DNA of 64,000 bases from Sipunculus nudus (taxonomy: Eukaryota > Annelida > Sipuncula > Golfingiida > Sipunculidae), in assembly GCA_026874595.1 (NCBI GenBank), contig CM049307.1, forward strand, positions 81,692,643 through 81,756,642, read 5' to 3'. Under the pieces are notes generated by a model, which made no database searches, was not told the DNA's origin, and saw only the letters and a list, made by a program, of their open reading frames with translations. Below, in pieces: positions 12,452-26,700 of the stretch. Position 1 is the first letter of the stretch, and the number at the start of each line of letters is the position of its first letter. The translations under genes were made by a program, and so were the position numbers.

Positions 12452-15400
12452 GAGGCTCTCTGGTAATTACTACCTGACCCAGACACTCACAGTGGCAGTA
12501 GGTCAGACCTGAAGGTGTTATGTAACTGCCCAGTACACTACATTTATACTGACCAGATGTAAACAATGAAGACTTGGTACCTGGAAACTTGAATAAAATC
12601 TACAGTTTTTGATCAATTAGTTTCAAATTTCAGATTTTAACAGATGAAATGCTAATGGGTACATGCTGTGAAAATTAAATCCACAGCACTAACAGGAAAA
12701 ATTTAAATAATTATATTTTTTTAAATGGTATCAGGAAAAAAGAAAAGTATTCTCAACTATGAAACTAATACATGTGTTAAAATTAATCCAAGGATCAAAA
12801 CACCCAATATATTATACTAGGAGCAAACTGGAGTTGGGAATGTTTAATTTTATGAACTGAAATAAAGGATCAGCAATATAAATTTTGATTATTTAGCCAG
12901 TATCATGTAACAACTGATACAACCATGAGTTATAAGTCAAACAAATTAAAATCTTTAATGAGCACACTGATGAACATCCACACTTTCATAGCAATAAATC
13001 ACTTTGTGGACACTATTAAATGTGCACTTTAATCATTGTAACCCTTGTGGTACAATACAAAATCTAAAATGTAGCATAGCCAAAAATAAAATAAAATACA
13101 GAAAATTATAACATTCATCTAGTTTATGCACCAGCTGGGGGGGGGGGGGGGGAGTGCAGGGCAGAGGGGAAGCCTGCTAGTAGTGGCCAAGCTAAGCCAA
13201 GGCAAGCTGCCTGGGGTGGGTTACATAATGCAAGTGAAGACTGTATTACTAGGTGGGCCAGATGTGAACAACACTTGACATGGTGTATGAAAACTTGAAT
13301 AAAAGCTACTCTTTTCAAACAATTCCTTTGAAATTTCAGATTTTAAAAGATTAAATCCTTATGTATATATGCTGTGAAAATAAATCAACAGTGCTTACAG
13401 GGAAAAAACTTGCCATTGCCAAAGTTAGACAAAATTTAAGGTATTGATTTTTTATTTATGTTAATAACTTGAAAAATTTGCAAAATTCAGATCTAATTTT
13501 GGGTAAACAATTAAATCTTGATCAAATAAAGTTATATTCCTTAAAAAAAGTCTCCAGCTTCAGCAATTCTCATGTTAAGTGAGCAAATATATTTCCTGAT
13601 TTTTAAGAAACTGCATTATATTTGGGCCCATAACTTCAAAATAATACCCAATACTAACCTAATTTTTGGTATGTGCACAGAAAATGTATGGAAAAACAGG
13701 AATACTAACAAGTGACCCATGGGTCATGACGCTCAGCTGACTGGGAAGAGATTCGCAAAAGGAAATTTTATCATTAGAATGGTAGTATATACCCATTCAA
13801 CTGAAGCATCAAACAGATTAACCAACAGGCCAAGATTTAGTCTGTATTTATATATCTCAAAAATAGAGAAAAATGTGTAAACTTTTAAAACTAGAATACG
13901 GGTAACCGACAAGTGACTACATGTATCTGCCAAAATCGGATAGTGAGGCATGAATTGAGTGGCAAGGGGAAATAGAGTGAGGTATGTTGCATATTAGCAT
14001 GGATGTCTGCAGCCTAAATGTGTATGTAGGTTGTGCCACCTACCACAAATCCAGAAAGCTGTCCAAGTTGTATACACCTGCAAAATTTTAGGCAGAAAAG
14101 TCAAACCACTACATGTATATGAGCGATTTTTGCCCATGGCAGACAAACAGGCAAACACTGTGCAAAAATCTTTGCAGGTAACCCCTCCAGTTTTGTGTAT
14201 GATAAAGACCTATGTGAGATCTAAACACATGCACAATTTTGGCCCAATCGGTCAAATGGTTCCTGAGATATGAGCTTGGATGTGTGCAGCGTTAACTAGA
14301 ATGTAGGTGGCGCCACCTGTCATAAAATCAAGAAAGCTGTCCACGATGTATAAACCTGCAAAATTTTAGGCAGTTATGTCCAACCACTACAGAGAAATGA
14401 GTGATTTTAGGCCACGGCAGACTAACAGACAGACGCTGTGCAAACATTGTTACAGGTGGCGCCACCATTTTTTGTGTATGTTACAGAGCTATCAAAGGGC
14501 TACATTTGTATAAATTTTATTTCCTGATAGGTCAAACGGTTCCCAAGATATAAGCTTGGATGTCATCAGCGTGAACGTGAACGTAGGTGGCGCCACCTGT
14601 CATAAAATCAAGAAAGCTATCCTGGATGTATACGCATGACGAATTTCAGGTGAATTAGTCAATTCACTGCAGAGATATGAGTGATTTTAACCCAAGGCAG
14701 ATGAACAGATGGACACTGTGCAAACATGGTTACAGGTGGCGCCACCATTTTTTGTGTATGTTATAAAGCAATCCAAGGGCTACATTTGTATCAATTTTAT
14801 TTCCTGATCGGTCAAACGGTTCCCGAGATATGAGGGTTTATGAGTGGAAACAGACCCACAAATGGACACTGGATAAATAGGAAAGGTCAGAGGTCAACGC
14901 AAATTGGTTAGGCACCAGTTACATGTGACCCGATAATAGGTGTAAGTTTGGGAAAAATCGGTCCATTAGTCTCCAAGGAGCTCTCTGGAAACGAATGCCG
15001 CCGTGGTGGAGGAACTCGGTCAAAAGCATAGTATCCGCAAAACTTCATTTTGGCGGATACAAAAATACAGGTGGCTCCACCAGTCTGCAGAAACTAATAA
15101 AAACACTTAATGGTCAATGTCCATGCAAAAAATCATGGTGATCTCTGCATTAGTTTTTGTATCAAATTGTCCATTATTCTGAGGGATACTTCGGAGTCCT
15201 ATAGATTGAAGGATATGGGTAACAGAGACCTAATTTCAAGTTTCCACAGGCACCTTTCATGGGCCTCCTTGCATGACAAGAATGGAGATTCTAGGTCCAG
15301 TTGTTGCGATTTGTACCCTGTTGACAGATAACCACATCTTTAAAGGTCTCAAAAAAAAGAAAAAAATTCGTAAAAATTTGAAAAAAAATAGAGGTGGCAC

Positions 15401-18400
15401 ACCCAGTCTGCAGAAACTGATGGAACAGCTCATGATCAATATGTATGCCGAAAATCATGACCATCAGTGTTGTAGTTATTGAAATACTGCAGTTTTTGTA
15501 TCAAATTTTCCATTATTCTGGGGGGGGGGGGGTATTTTGGACCCATACAGCTTAAAGAATATGGGTAACAGAGACCTAATTTCAAGTTTCCACGGAGACT
15601 TTTCATGGGTCTCCCTGTGTGTCAAGAATGAAGATTCTGGGTCCAGTTTTTATGATTTGTGCCCTGTTAACAGATGTTCATATCTTTAAAGGTCTCAAAA
15701 ATACAGAAAAATTTCGTAAAAAAAAACGAACAAATACAGGTGGTGCCACCAGTCTGCAGAAACTTATGAAACACTCCATGATCAATATCCATGCAAACAA
15801 TTATGGTTATCTCTGCATTAGTTGTTCAGTTACTTTAGCTTTTGTATCAAATTTTCCATTATTCTGAGCTGTACTTTGGAGTGCCATAGCTCAAAGGATA
15901 TGGGTAACAGAGACCAAATTTCAGGTTTCCATGGAGACTTATCATGGGTCTCCCTGTGTGTCAAGAACGAAGATTCTAGGTCCAGTCGTTACGATTTGTA
16001 CCCTGTTGACAGATAACTACATCCTTAAAGGTCTCAAAAATGGAGAAAACAATTCGTGAACATTGAAAAATACAGGTGGCGCCACCAGTCTGCACAAACT
16101 GATGAAACATCTCATGATCAATATGTATGTCGAAAATCATGACCATCAGTGATGTAGTTAATTAGATATTGAAGTTATTGTATGAAATTTTTTACTATTC
16201 TGGGGGGTAATTTTGGGCCCCATAGCTCGAAGGATATGGGTAACAGAGACCTAATTTCTGGTTTCCATGGAGACTTTTCATAGGTCTCTCAGTGTGTCAA
16301 AAATGAAGATTCTAGGTCCAGTCGTTACGATTTGTGCCACGCTAACAGATGACAGCATCCTCAAAGGTCTCAAAAATAGAGGAAAAAATCGTAAAAAATC
16401 AAACAGTACAGGTGGCGCCACCAGTCTGCAGTAACTGATCGAACATCTCATGATCAATATGTATGCCAAAAATGAAGACCATCAGTGATGTAGTTATTGA
16501 AATATTGAAGTTTTTGTATGAAATTTTTTACTATTCTGGGGGGTACTTTGGGGCCCCATAGCTCGAAGGATATGGGTAACAGAGACCTAATTTCTGGTTT
16601 CCAAGGAGATTTTTCATGGACCTCTCAGTGTGTCAAGAATTAAGATTCTAAGTCCAGTCTTTGTGATTTGTGCCTTGTTAACAGATGTTCACATTTTTAA
16701 AGGTCTCAAAAATAGAGAAAAAAATTCGTAAAAAATCGAAAAATACAGGTGGCGCCACCAGTCTGCAGGAAGTGATGGAACATCTCATGATCAATATGTA
16801 TGCCAAAAATCATGACAATCAGTCAAGTAGTTAATGAGATATTGAAGTTTTTGTATGAAATTTTTGACTTTTCTGGGGGGTACTTTGGGGCCACATAGCT
16901 CGAAGGATATGGGTAACAGAGACCTAATTTCTGGTTTCCAAGGAGATTTTTTATGGACCTCTCAGAATCCCAAGTTACAAGGTTCTAGGTCCAGCGGTTA
17001 CGATTTGTGCCTGGTTAACGGACGGACAGACGGACAGACGGACGACGGACAAAGAGTGATCGCTATAGCTCAGATGACTTTCAGTCAGCTGAGCTAAAAA
17101 AACACTTCATCAAAACCTATATCCACAAACCTTTGTTAAGAGGTGGGATCAACGAGCCAAGGGAGACCCCTGAAAATTTGTGTGTGGATCCAGATAAAAG
17201 ATCAGATCCAATTAAATTGTTTTTTTTCTGAAAAAAAAATACTATTCTGATACAGGAATATGTTTTATTATATTATAATTTATAAATGTGAAGACTTTTT
17301 ATGATATTACAAAAATTGCTGTTCACAAAGTTTGCACTTACCTCCATAATCTCTGCAGTGTAGTTGTCTGGAGGGTAGATAATCTCTGGCTTATGGTCAT
17401 TCACATCCTCAATAAACAAGTACACAGTCGTAGAGTTTGACAGTGGGGGATGACCCTTGTCTGTCGCGATCACTGTAGTGTAATACCATCCAATATGTCC
17501 AGTGAGCGTCTGGTTGACGAAAATATCTCCATCGTTGGGACGGATATCAAAGAGACTAGATGCGTTAGTTTTTTGTTTATTAATAGAATACACAATAGCT
17601 GCATTCTCTCCTTCATCCGCATCTGTAGCCAAGACTCGACCAATCGCTGAGCCCACGTTAGCGTTTTCTTTGATATTATCAAAAGTGTAATATGGCTCTG
17701 TGAACTGAGGAGTCTGGTCGTTCACATCCAGAAGTTTAATTTTCATGTAGTTTGGTGTCTTTAACTGTGGCAGTGAGGGTGGGATGTTGTTATCCCGAGC
17801 TTCTATGGTAAGATCGTATTCTGCTCGTATTTCCCGATCCAAAGCACCACTAACTGTGATCACCCCCTGGAGGATAAAAAAGAACAATTCATCCATAAAA
17901 GTTGAAATTATTTTTATATATGTGGGGATAATGCCCAATCTGTCATCTTTTAGATTAGTTGCACCATGACTCCATTATAGGCCACAATGCTCAAAAGAGT
18001 ACAATTTCTTTGCCATACACTTGGCCCAACATACTAGTACACATGTGCACATAATTTTATGAGAACTTCAGGGCCAAAAGCACTTAAACAACACAGCACA
18101 TATTATCATTTTTTTTTTACAAATCTGGTTTGAAGTTTGAGAAGATTTTGCATAATATGAGAAATCTGGCTTGATGTGTGCCAAAGGTACAAAGCACAGA
18201 AAACGTGTTCAGCAGCATTTCCATGTGCTTGTACATGCATATGTGCGTATATGTGTGAAAAAGCAGTTGTGTTTCCATGTGTGCGTATATGCGTATATGC
18301 ATGAACTGGCAGACATATATTTGTACAGCGGATCAAGCAGGCCATCCACAAAACGATGGTTAAATGACATCCGTCATTTTTACCCAGAAATTCTGAGTTC

Positions 18401-21400
18401 ACCCAGACCCAGAAGCTCCTGTAGCGATTTTCAGGCATATATGCATATACGTTGACAGACACATCGAAACACCCCAGTCAAAAAATCATGAGCGATTTTT
18501 CACGCATATACACACATATGCATAAACGTGCACAATTGAAAACGCTGCTTTAATCCAAACTGAGAGCGGGTAAAATGAAAACTTGATGACTGCATCACAA
18601 CTCAGCTATGCCTACCAGAACAAATGTTTCTCCGATTACATTACTTCTTAAGTAAATTTGTGAAGAGTTAAACAAACCAATAATAGTAAAACATTTCACA
18701 TCCTATCAGAAGTATATTAAGTATTACTTACAGTAACATTGTTAATGGTGAACTTGAACTGGACTTCAGCCTCATTAACCAAGAAGTACATCACTCGCCC
18801 GTATTCCCCGCTGTCTTTATCAGTTGCAGAGACACGAGAAACATATGTCCCAATGGTTGCATTCTCCCATACATGTGATGTCTGGTTAAACAAGACCCAT
18901 TCAGGGCTATTATCATTGACATCTTCAATTTCAATGTGCACCTTTGCCGTGCTGTTAAGAGGAGGCTGTCCTGAATCCATTGCCATGACGGTGATGTTAA
19001 TCCACTTATGCTGCTCATGATCGACCTCCCGATCTAACAAAATCAGTCCTGTAGTACTCTCCACCTTGAACGATCTTGACTCCTCTGTATCGTATAAAAC
19101 CTCATACGTAACAACCCCCTGGTTTTTGTCAGGGTCAACTGCTGACACACGAGTGACCTCTGCCCCTGGACTTGCAGCCTCTGAGATGCGAGAAGTGTAG
19201 ACATTGCTCGGGACGAAAATGGGTTGATTGTCATTGACATCATCCAAGGTAATCTGAAGCTTAGCTGAAAGAAAGATTAACTTTGTTTTTAATGTAAATA
19301 TATATATAGAATCATTATAATAGGATTTTTTAAACGTAGCAGACTAAAAAGTAACCCAATTTGATAAGCCCATGATTCAAAATCTTTTTCTATTAATTTT
19401 GAAAGAAGTGGAGTAACAGTAAAAACTATTTTTTTTATACTTTTACAATCTGTGAGAAAGTAGGTGCTTTTTGGCATAATGAAATTTATAACAAACACAG
19501 TAGCTCACACTTTCTTCGCTCCTGAAAAACATCAATGCAAATGTTGAGACAATGTTTTACAAATTTAATTCTCACAAAAGTATAAAATGAATTTGAAAGA
19601 GCATGGGACAAGTGTTAATAATTGCAGAATTTTTCAAATCTCAGATTAATTCAAAATCACCCTTCTATACATCACATTTTTGCATATTTCCAAAAAATAA
19701 TTGTTAGAATTTATTATATGGGGATACTAATGAGACAACAACCACAAAATGGACAGACAGTAAGCAAATTTAACTACTTTTTTTTTAAATTCTTCTTTTT
19801 CAGCTTTCAATTTTTAAACATAAATATTTACCGGTAGCATTCTGCTGCGGAGGCTGCTCAGCATTTACATCCTCCACAAACACGGTCACGGTCACTCGCT
19901 CCACTGTCTCTCTGTCTAATGGACTCTTCACATACAGCGTCCCGTTCTCCTTCACGATGCCAAATAAACCCTGAAACGCAGGAATAAATCTTACTGATGC
20001 TGCTATATCTACTGTTTTATTATGATAATTAACATATCATCAGGCTTTTATAACATCTTCAAAGGAAAACCATAATTAAGTTAACATTTAATAAATGATT
20101 AATGGGCTATCCACTATCAATAAGTTTCCTGAATTTCAAAAGGCTGATGCAATCATTACTGAGATATTTTATCTCAAGTATGAATTTCATACTTCCACAA
20201 CCAAAAATGTTAAAATGTTGCAATTGTGCCTGCAACAACTGGCTGGGCCAATTTTCATCATTTTTTACATGGATATAATGTTATAAGTGCAAATGATGCA
20301 CAATGGTTCATTTTTGGGTTGCGTTAGGCTTTCAAGATTAGTGATAAAGATGTTGACATAAAGTCTCTAAAATATATGTATATGATTTCATAAATATGTA
20401 CCTGAAGATATGATGTATCCTGGAACTGGGTGCCATTTTCATGGAAACCTTCCACGAGGTCATCAAGAAGGTCATACTGCAGCAAAGCATTTTCATCAAG
20501 GTCTGTTGCTGTGTATGTGAAAAACATATGGCCAACTGGCTCACCTTCTGAAACCATCACAGATCTCTCATCTGGATTAAACACGGGTAATTTATTATTA
20601 ACATCTGTGATATTCACTTTAACTGTAGCAGTTCCTGTCAACGGGGGTGTGCCCCTATCAATTGCGAGAACATATAATGTATAGTCTTTTCCGTAAACAT
20701 CTCGATCCAGATCTGACCCAGATTCAACAGTGATTAATCCCGTATTAGCGTCAATCCGGAACTTATCTTTGGCTCCACTCTCAATTCTGTATATCATCTC
20801 GTTATTAGGTGCTGTTCTGTCATTGTCTTTAGCCTGGACCAAGGTTACATTGGTTCCTGAAAATATAAATTTTGCTGTATCTCTAGAGTTGTTTTTCATG
20901 TGTATACCTTTCAGTTTAATTGTTTATTTTTCAATCTCGTTTATTATTTTACATCAATCACATTCTTGTTGTTTTATTCATTAACATACATCAGTATCTT
21001 AAGTATTTCCACAATTATTAGTGTTCTTTTCCATTTTAACATTTCCACAATTATTATTATACTCTTCGATTTAAAATTTCAAAAAGTATCTTAAGTATTC
21101 ATAGAATTATCATACTGATTTAAGATTTCAAATTTCATGTTATACAATAAAACCCTAAATCATGACATCCTAAATTATTACCTCTGGACATATTCATGAT
21201 AATATAACTCTCAATTTACCCTTATGTAACAAGTTTGGAAAAACTTTCGTTAAACCACAAAATTTGTGTGTAAAGACAAGAAAACTGGGTATTTTTTCTG
21301 TCTATTTAGTTATCTGTGACTGCATGTGACTGAACAAGCCCTACCTCCAGTGCTGTTCTCTGGGATGATGGCCTCGTACATCTGCTGAAGGAAGTATGGG

Positions 21401-23655
21401 GTCTCATCATTCACATCCTGCAAACAAAATACAGTAAGTCCAATTTAATTGAATATATGTCATTAACAAGAAAACTATATTAAATCATCTGATCACACCA
21501 GTTAGGTAGAATTGCCACTATATGCCATATTGATATTCTTCAAAATGTCACCACAAACAAATTTAATGTGTTTTATCCATTTTGATATAAAACATCTTCT
21601 TTATTACCTTTTCAGGTTCTGTGAGAAGTACTTGGAGCTTTCAAGGTTGAGTAAAATTCTGGCTATCAATAAGGACAAGTAATGTACCTTAGTCTAAAGA
21701 CTGGTCTTAAACCCTTTTCATACACAAAACATTTTCAAACCGATTTGGCCAAACTGGTTTTAGTGCATTCATACAGGCTTCTAGCACCAATGTATTTTGT
21801 GTACATTTTACATGTTGAACAATGTAACAACATGCTGACACAAGCATTCATGCTTGTGAGGTATGACCAATTTGCTGCTTAAAAAACTGGTTCGAAACCT
21901 TTTAAGACATTAATCACGTAACAGTAAAGTAAGTTAATAAAACAATTCACATTCAAAATGTTTTAAAACCATCTCCTGAACTTGATCCAAAATGCTTTGG
22001 CCAAAATGGTTGAAAATGCTGTGGATTGCTGTGTGAATGCTCTAAAACATGTTCAAAACCATTTGAAAATGTTTTGCCTTTGCTGTGTGAAAGGTGATTT
22101 TTTGCTGGTCTCTGTGGTCAAGGTCCAAGTATCCAAGCAAAATGTTTAAGGTGTCTATTTTGGGGTTGATTTTGAGACCCAGGCATAAATTAGGGCTTCA
22201 AATCTTATGCACCATGCCATGCTAAGTTCTATCCTATCACAACCTAATCCTAATGTAACCACTGAAATCTGCAAAAGACACAATGCAAATTGAGTGTATT
22301 ATCACCTATCACTTATCACCTATCACTTATCACCTATCACTTATCACCTATTAATTATCACCTATCAAGTAGGATAATGTCTCAGAAATCTTGTTCATCT
22401 GAACAGTCAGGGTGGTGGGGGGGTAAACCAGTGATTGGAATCTGTGATTCTTTTTTTTAAGATTATTTACCTGTACATTTATGGTAACAGGAACTGTGCT
22501 GTTAAGTGGTGGTGTTCCCAGATCAGCTGCTGTTACCGTAAGCTGAAAGATTCCATTAGCAGATGGTGCCATCGCCTCATAATCCAGCGGAGAAACAAGC
22601 AGTACCTCCCCTGATGTTTGGTTGATGGTAAAATTCTTCAGTGGGTCACCGTCAGTAATTGTAAACTGGATGACATTATTTGGGTAGAGGTCGCCATCAG
22701 TGGCCTCCACTATGACAGGGCGATCTAATGTATTACTGTTCTCACTGACATAGCCTTCGTATTGGGATCGAGCAATGGAGGGTGCATTGTCGTTGACATC
22801 TTTTAGTATTACTCGTAATTCCACAGCTGTGCGAAGTCCGCCTCCATCCAATGCTTCGTATGTCAGATAGTGTGTGTCCACTTTCTCTCGATCCAGGAGA
22901 CTGTGATCCTGATCCGCATCTACATTCACTGTCACATCTCCCGTGTCTGGATCCACCACAAACCTGGAATGAAATATTTAAAATGTTCTACATCCAAGTA
23001 TGGCCACATGTGGCTCCCCCCAGGAGTATTTGTGGGGCAAGCAAGAGTTCTTGTGTCAGGATGCAGAATTATTTATCCCAGACTAGAGAAGTGCTTAATG
23101 AGACTACAATGGGACTTTGTGGTAGTGTTATAAAAATAAAGTAAAATAAAGTACGTAAAAGACAGTGTTTTAAAGTATTTTAAGATAATATATATATATG
23201 TCGAGGGAAGAATGAGAATCTAGGAAGATCCAGAATCCTCCCGGGAAAATCAGAATTCTGATTTTTCCCGGGAAAAATGAGAATCCAGAGAAGGTATGAA
23301 GGGATTCCCATTCTTCCCGGGAAGAATGAGAATTCTCATTCTTCCTGGGACAAGTGAGAATTCCAGTCTCTCCCAGGAAAAATGAGAATTCTAATTTTTC
23401 CAGGGAGAGATTGGAATTAAGTTTTGAAATTCAAACCTGGGAAAAATGAGAATTATCATTCTTCCCGGGAAGAATGGAAATTATTGATGCCAACTTAACT
23501 TTTATTATTTTCATACTTATTTCTCTTTTTCAGAAAGAAACTTTGATCATCTTTCTTTCACATTAATTATGAACTGTTCAAGTGTTAAAAAAGAAATAAA
23601 TAGTACACTCACACAAAATAGAAATATGTGAATAAAATATGAAGCTGACAAAAAG

Positions 23656-23723
<68 letters not shown>

Positions 23724-26700
23724 CAAGTTTGTTCATTTTTTGTTATAATATTATAAAAAAACCTAGGCTTGGTTTCTGAGATGAGGTTCACAGAGAATTA
23801 AAAAAAAATAAATTATGTTTAAAGGGCTTAGGAACAACTACACTTGTTGACACAACGTATTATGATGCTGTTTGTGTGTTTGTTGATCTGACCCCTTTGA
23901 TCAATAAACATCAATCAGTATTGACTGTGATGCAGTTTGATCAAAGGTTGTAGTGAAAATGAGTTTTCTACTTTTTTTCATGACAAAAATGTTACTGTTC
24001 TTTTAGCAATGATCAGTTAATAACATTAAAGTTTGGTTATAATACCGTAGTAAAATATGCAAACTTAACCCACCTTAACTATTAAAAGGATATCATTTAA
24101 CAAATTGTAGCTGGCTGGGAAAAATCAGAATTCTCATTATTCCCGGGAAAAATCAGAATCAAATCAAAGTATGAAATGATTCTCCTTTTTTCCCGAGAAG
24201 AATGGGAATTCCCATTATTCCTGGGAAAAATCAGAATTCTCATTTTTCCCAGGAAAAATGAGAATTCTGATTTTTCCCGGGAGGATTCCAGATCTTCCCA
24301 GATTCTCATTCTTCCCTCGACATATAAGTAATATTTTATATTTAGAATAGTTTCATGAATAAAAATTCTGATGCCCTCTACTTATAACTTTCATTTGGGT
24401 GTCTTTTCATGTATGGTTAAACCTCATCCTCTTGCAAACACCAAACTACAGAAATTCTGGCAAGAAGCAAGGGAGATGGAAAATGATTTAGTGAAAGCTT
24501 CACTGTGAACAAATAATACTGGTATGTCTTAATGAATCATTGGTCAAATATAACTGAGCCTCTAATTAAAATTGTCTTTTATTGCTGCCTTTGAACCAGG
24601 GGGGGACCTTAGGCAAAGTTATTTCTTTGGACAAATTGACACAAATTACTTTGATGGTATCAGGTATGGATAATTCAGTTTTCTGTGACTATGAACATAA
24701 TGTAGTTGAGTGTAAGTTTACACAAGTTATTTAAACAGCAACTGTTACTCACAGGTATGAACTTGGTCCCCGTATCTGATATGTGACCTTTCCATATTCA
24801 CCGGAGTCTTTGTCTGTAGCCTACAAAATATGAATACTATAAACCATGTATAGATAGATGGTGCTCTCTGATAAAATCACATAAACAACACTCCTTTCCC
24901 AGTCAAGCTCTCCCTGATGGGGTCTGGAATAACAAACATGAACCAGTTAATGAAATGTTGTTGTTCTATCGAGCACTTGCACACACACATAATAGAATGT
25001 AATATTTGAAAACATAATCTAATTAATATAATATAATGGAACATAATATGAATACGATTATATAACACTGAATTATATATATAAGAATTATATAAATATG
25101 ATATAATATAACATAAAAATATAACATATATTTCATTCTCTACAAGGGAAATGATGTTACCATAATTTGATGTTTTAGAATTTTCAATTAGCTTATTGAA
25201 ATTATATAATAAGAATCTTTGTCCCTGCGAGATTCAGTTTACAAATATAAACATACATAAAATACATATAAAATAATAAATAAAACACAAGGGAATCTTG
25301 GAGTGTAGAGACATCATTTCTTGGATAAATATGACATTACTGTGAGAGTATGATCCAAAACTTGACCTCTGACCTTTGAATAAAATATATAAAGAATATT
25401 TGGATAAATTTGAAGAAATTCGCTTACAGTTATTCTTGTAACAAAGGTTCCTTTTGGTGAGTTTTCATCTATTGATGCATTGTATTCACTCTGACTGAAC
25501 ATCGGCCAATTGTCGTTCACATCTTGAAGATAAATTGTCACGTTGGTTCGTCCCTCAAACTGCTCAGGTGTGCTTTCCTCTCTTGCAACCACCTTTAACG
25601 AGAAAACATTTCACAGGTAGACACATCACATTTGCATGGCTATCAATATTACATTTTCTGAGGCATGCAGAATAAAAATATTTAACAATTTTATTCAGTT
25701 TAAGGTACCTGAGTTTATATCAGTTGTATGTTAGGGAATGAGACTAATAAGGGTTGGTGAATTTACTTCCATGTTAATATTTAGCTCAAGCTTTTTAGGA
25801 GGCCTTTTAATCCCAGGTCCCCTAAGAGGCAAAACCATCAATGATCACATTTCCTTCTTCTTCTGTCTGTGTTTGCATCAAATACAGATGACTTTCCAAA
25901 AATGACATTTGGTCAGAGTAAAATCACAGGTGACTGATTTGTATCTGCAATTATTTCTAACCATGACCTAATTTTCAAGACTGTATGCTTCATAGTCTAT
26001 TTTTGTTCAGGTAGTAGGGGGGTCCCTTTTGATATATCACTTGATGATTGCACACTTCTAGGTTGATTTTGTGGATTCTCAATTAGTGCTAACAACAATA
26101 ATATTGATTCTTGTTAGAGCCATCGATAATCATGTCAATTCTCCCAAAAGGACCATTATATATTGATATATATATATTGTACCTGCCTGCCATCAGAAGT
26201 TTCACAGTTCTACATGTACTTTAAACTGATATCATTGCACACCTCAGGCAACATTATTACAGGAAAAGAATCAACATAAGATGCTAGCTCAGGTACTCAC
26301 CTGGAATGAGTAGCTGTGCACAGTTTCATAATCTAATGCGGATGAATTTTTGACTCGGAGAAGGACAGTGGCTTCATTTAGTGCTTCATCTGGCACAACT
26401 TCAAAAACATCGAAAGGTTGGCCATTCTGTTCCACCATCAACTCAAAGCGACCATTTGGTCCCTGAAAAAAGGCAAGCCGATTAAATGAAAATTTTCATC
26501 AACATTATTCCTGCCAATGAAGTAGAGAGCAGAACAAATTATATATATTTTTTTTCAAATGATTGATGTATGAATTTGGTAACATTTTACTTCTTATGTA
26601 ATGGCAACAAGTCTGGAAAGAAAAACTTTCTTGAAGATACTCATCAGATTCTACTGCAATAGAAATAATTTAATCTATTGGCTGCAATTGGTGCCATTTT

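Larger units (their letters stand above)
13708..17097 (+). mobile_element. Helitron/Helentron-like element, copy D, with two internal tandem arrays
   Basis: The 5' terminus (ACAAGTGACCCATGGGTC variant) is at 13708 and the hairpin plus CTAA at 17068-17097. Between them lie an array of about 280-bp units (about 14025-14850) and an array of about 337-bp units (15066 to about 17010). The units are punctuated by GGTGGCGCCACC. GGAC microsatellite precedes the 3' hairpin. No transposase or helicase frame is present. Confidence 0.75.
19265..21344. other. introns 16-18, nothing recognised
   Basis: The intronic parts between exons 19, 18, 17 and 16 are short AT-rich sequences without repeats I can identify. 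Confidence 0.55.

Noticed and set aside
12241-12566. Several overlapping 60-102 codon frames on both strands
   Set aside because: All are translations of the GA microsatellite (Arg-Glu and Leu-Ser runs).
17450-17690. Plus- and minus-strand alternative frames over exon 20 (also over exons 17, 19 and 21)
   Set aside because: They are shadows of the cadherin reading frame and have no features of their own.
18106-18462. 118-codon reverse frame in intron 19
   Set aside because: Composition follows a CATATA-rich low-complexity stretch, and it contains no recognisable domain or splice continuity with the gene.
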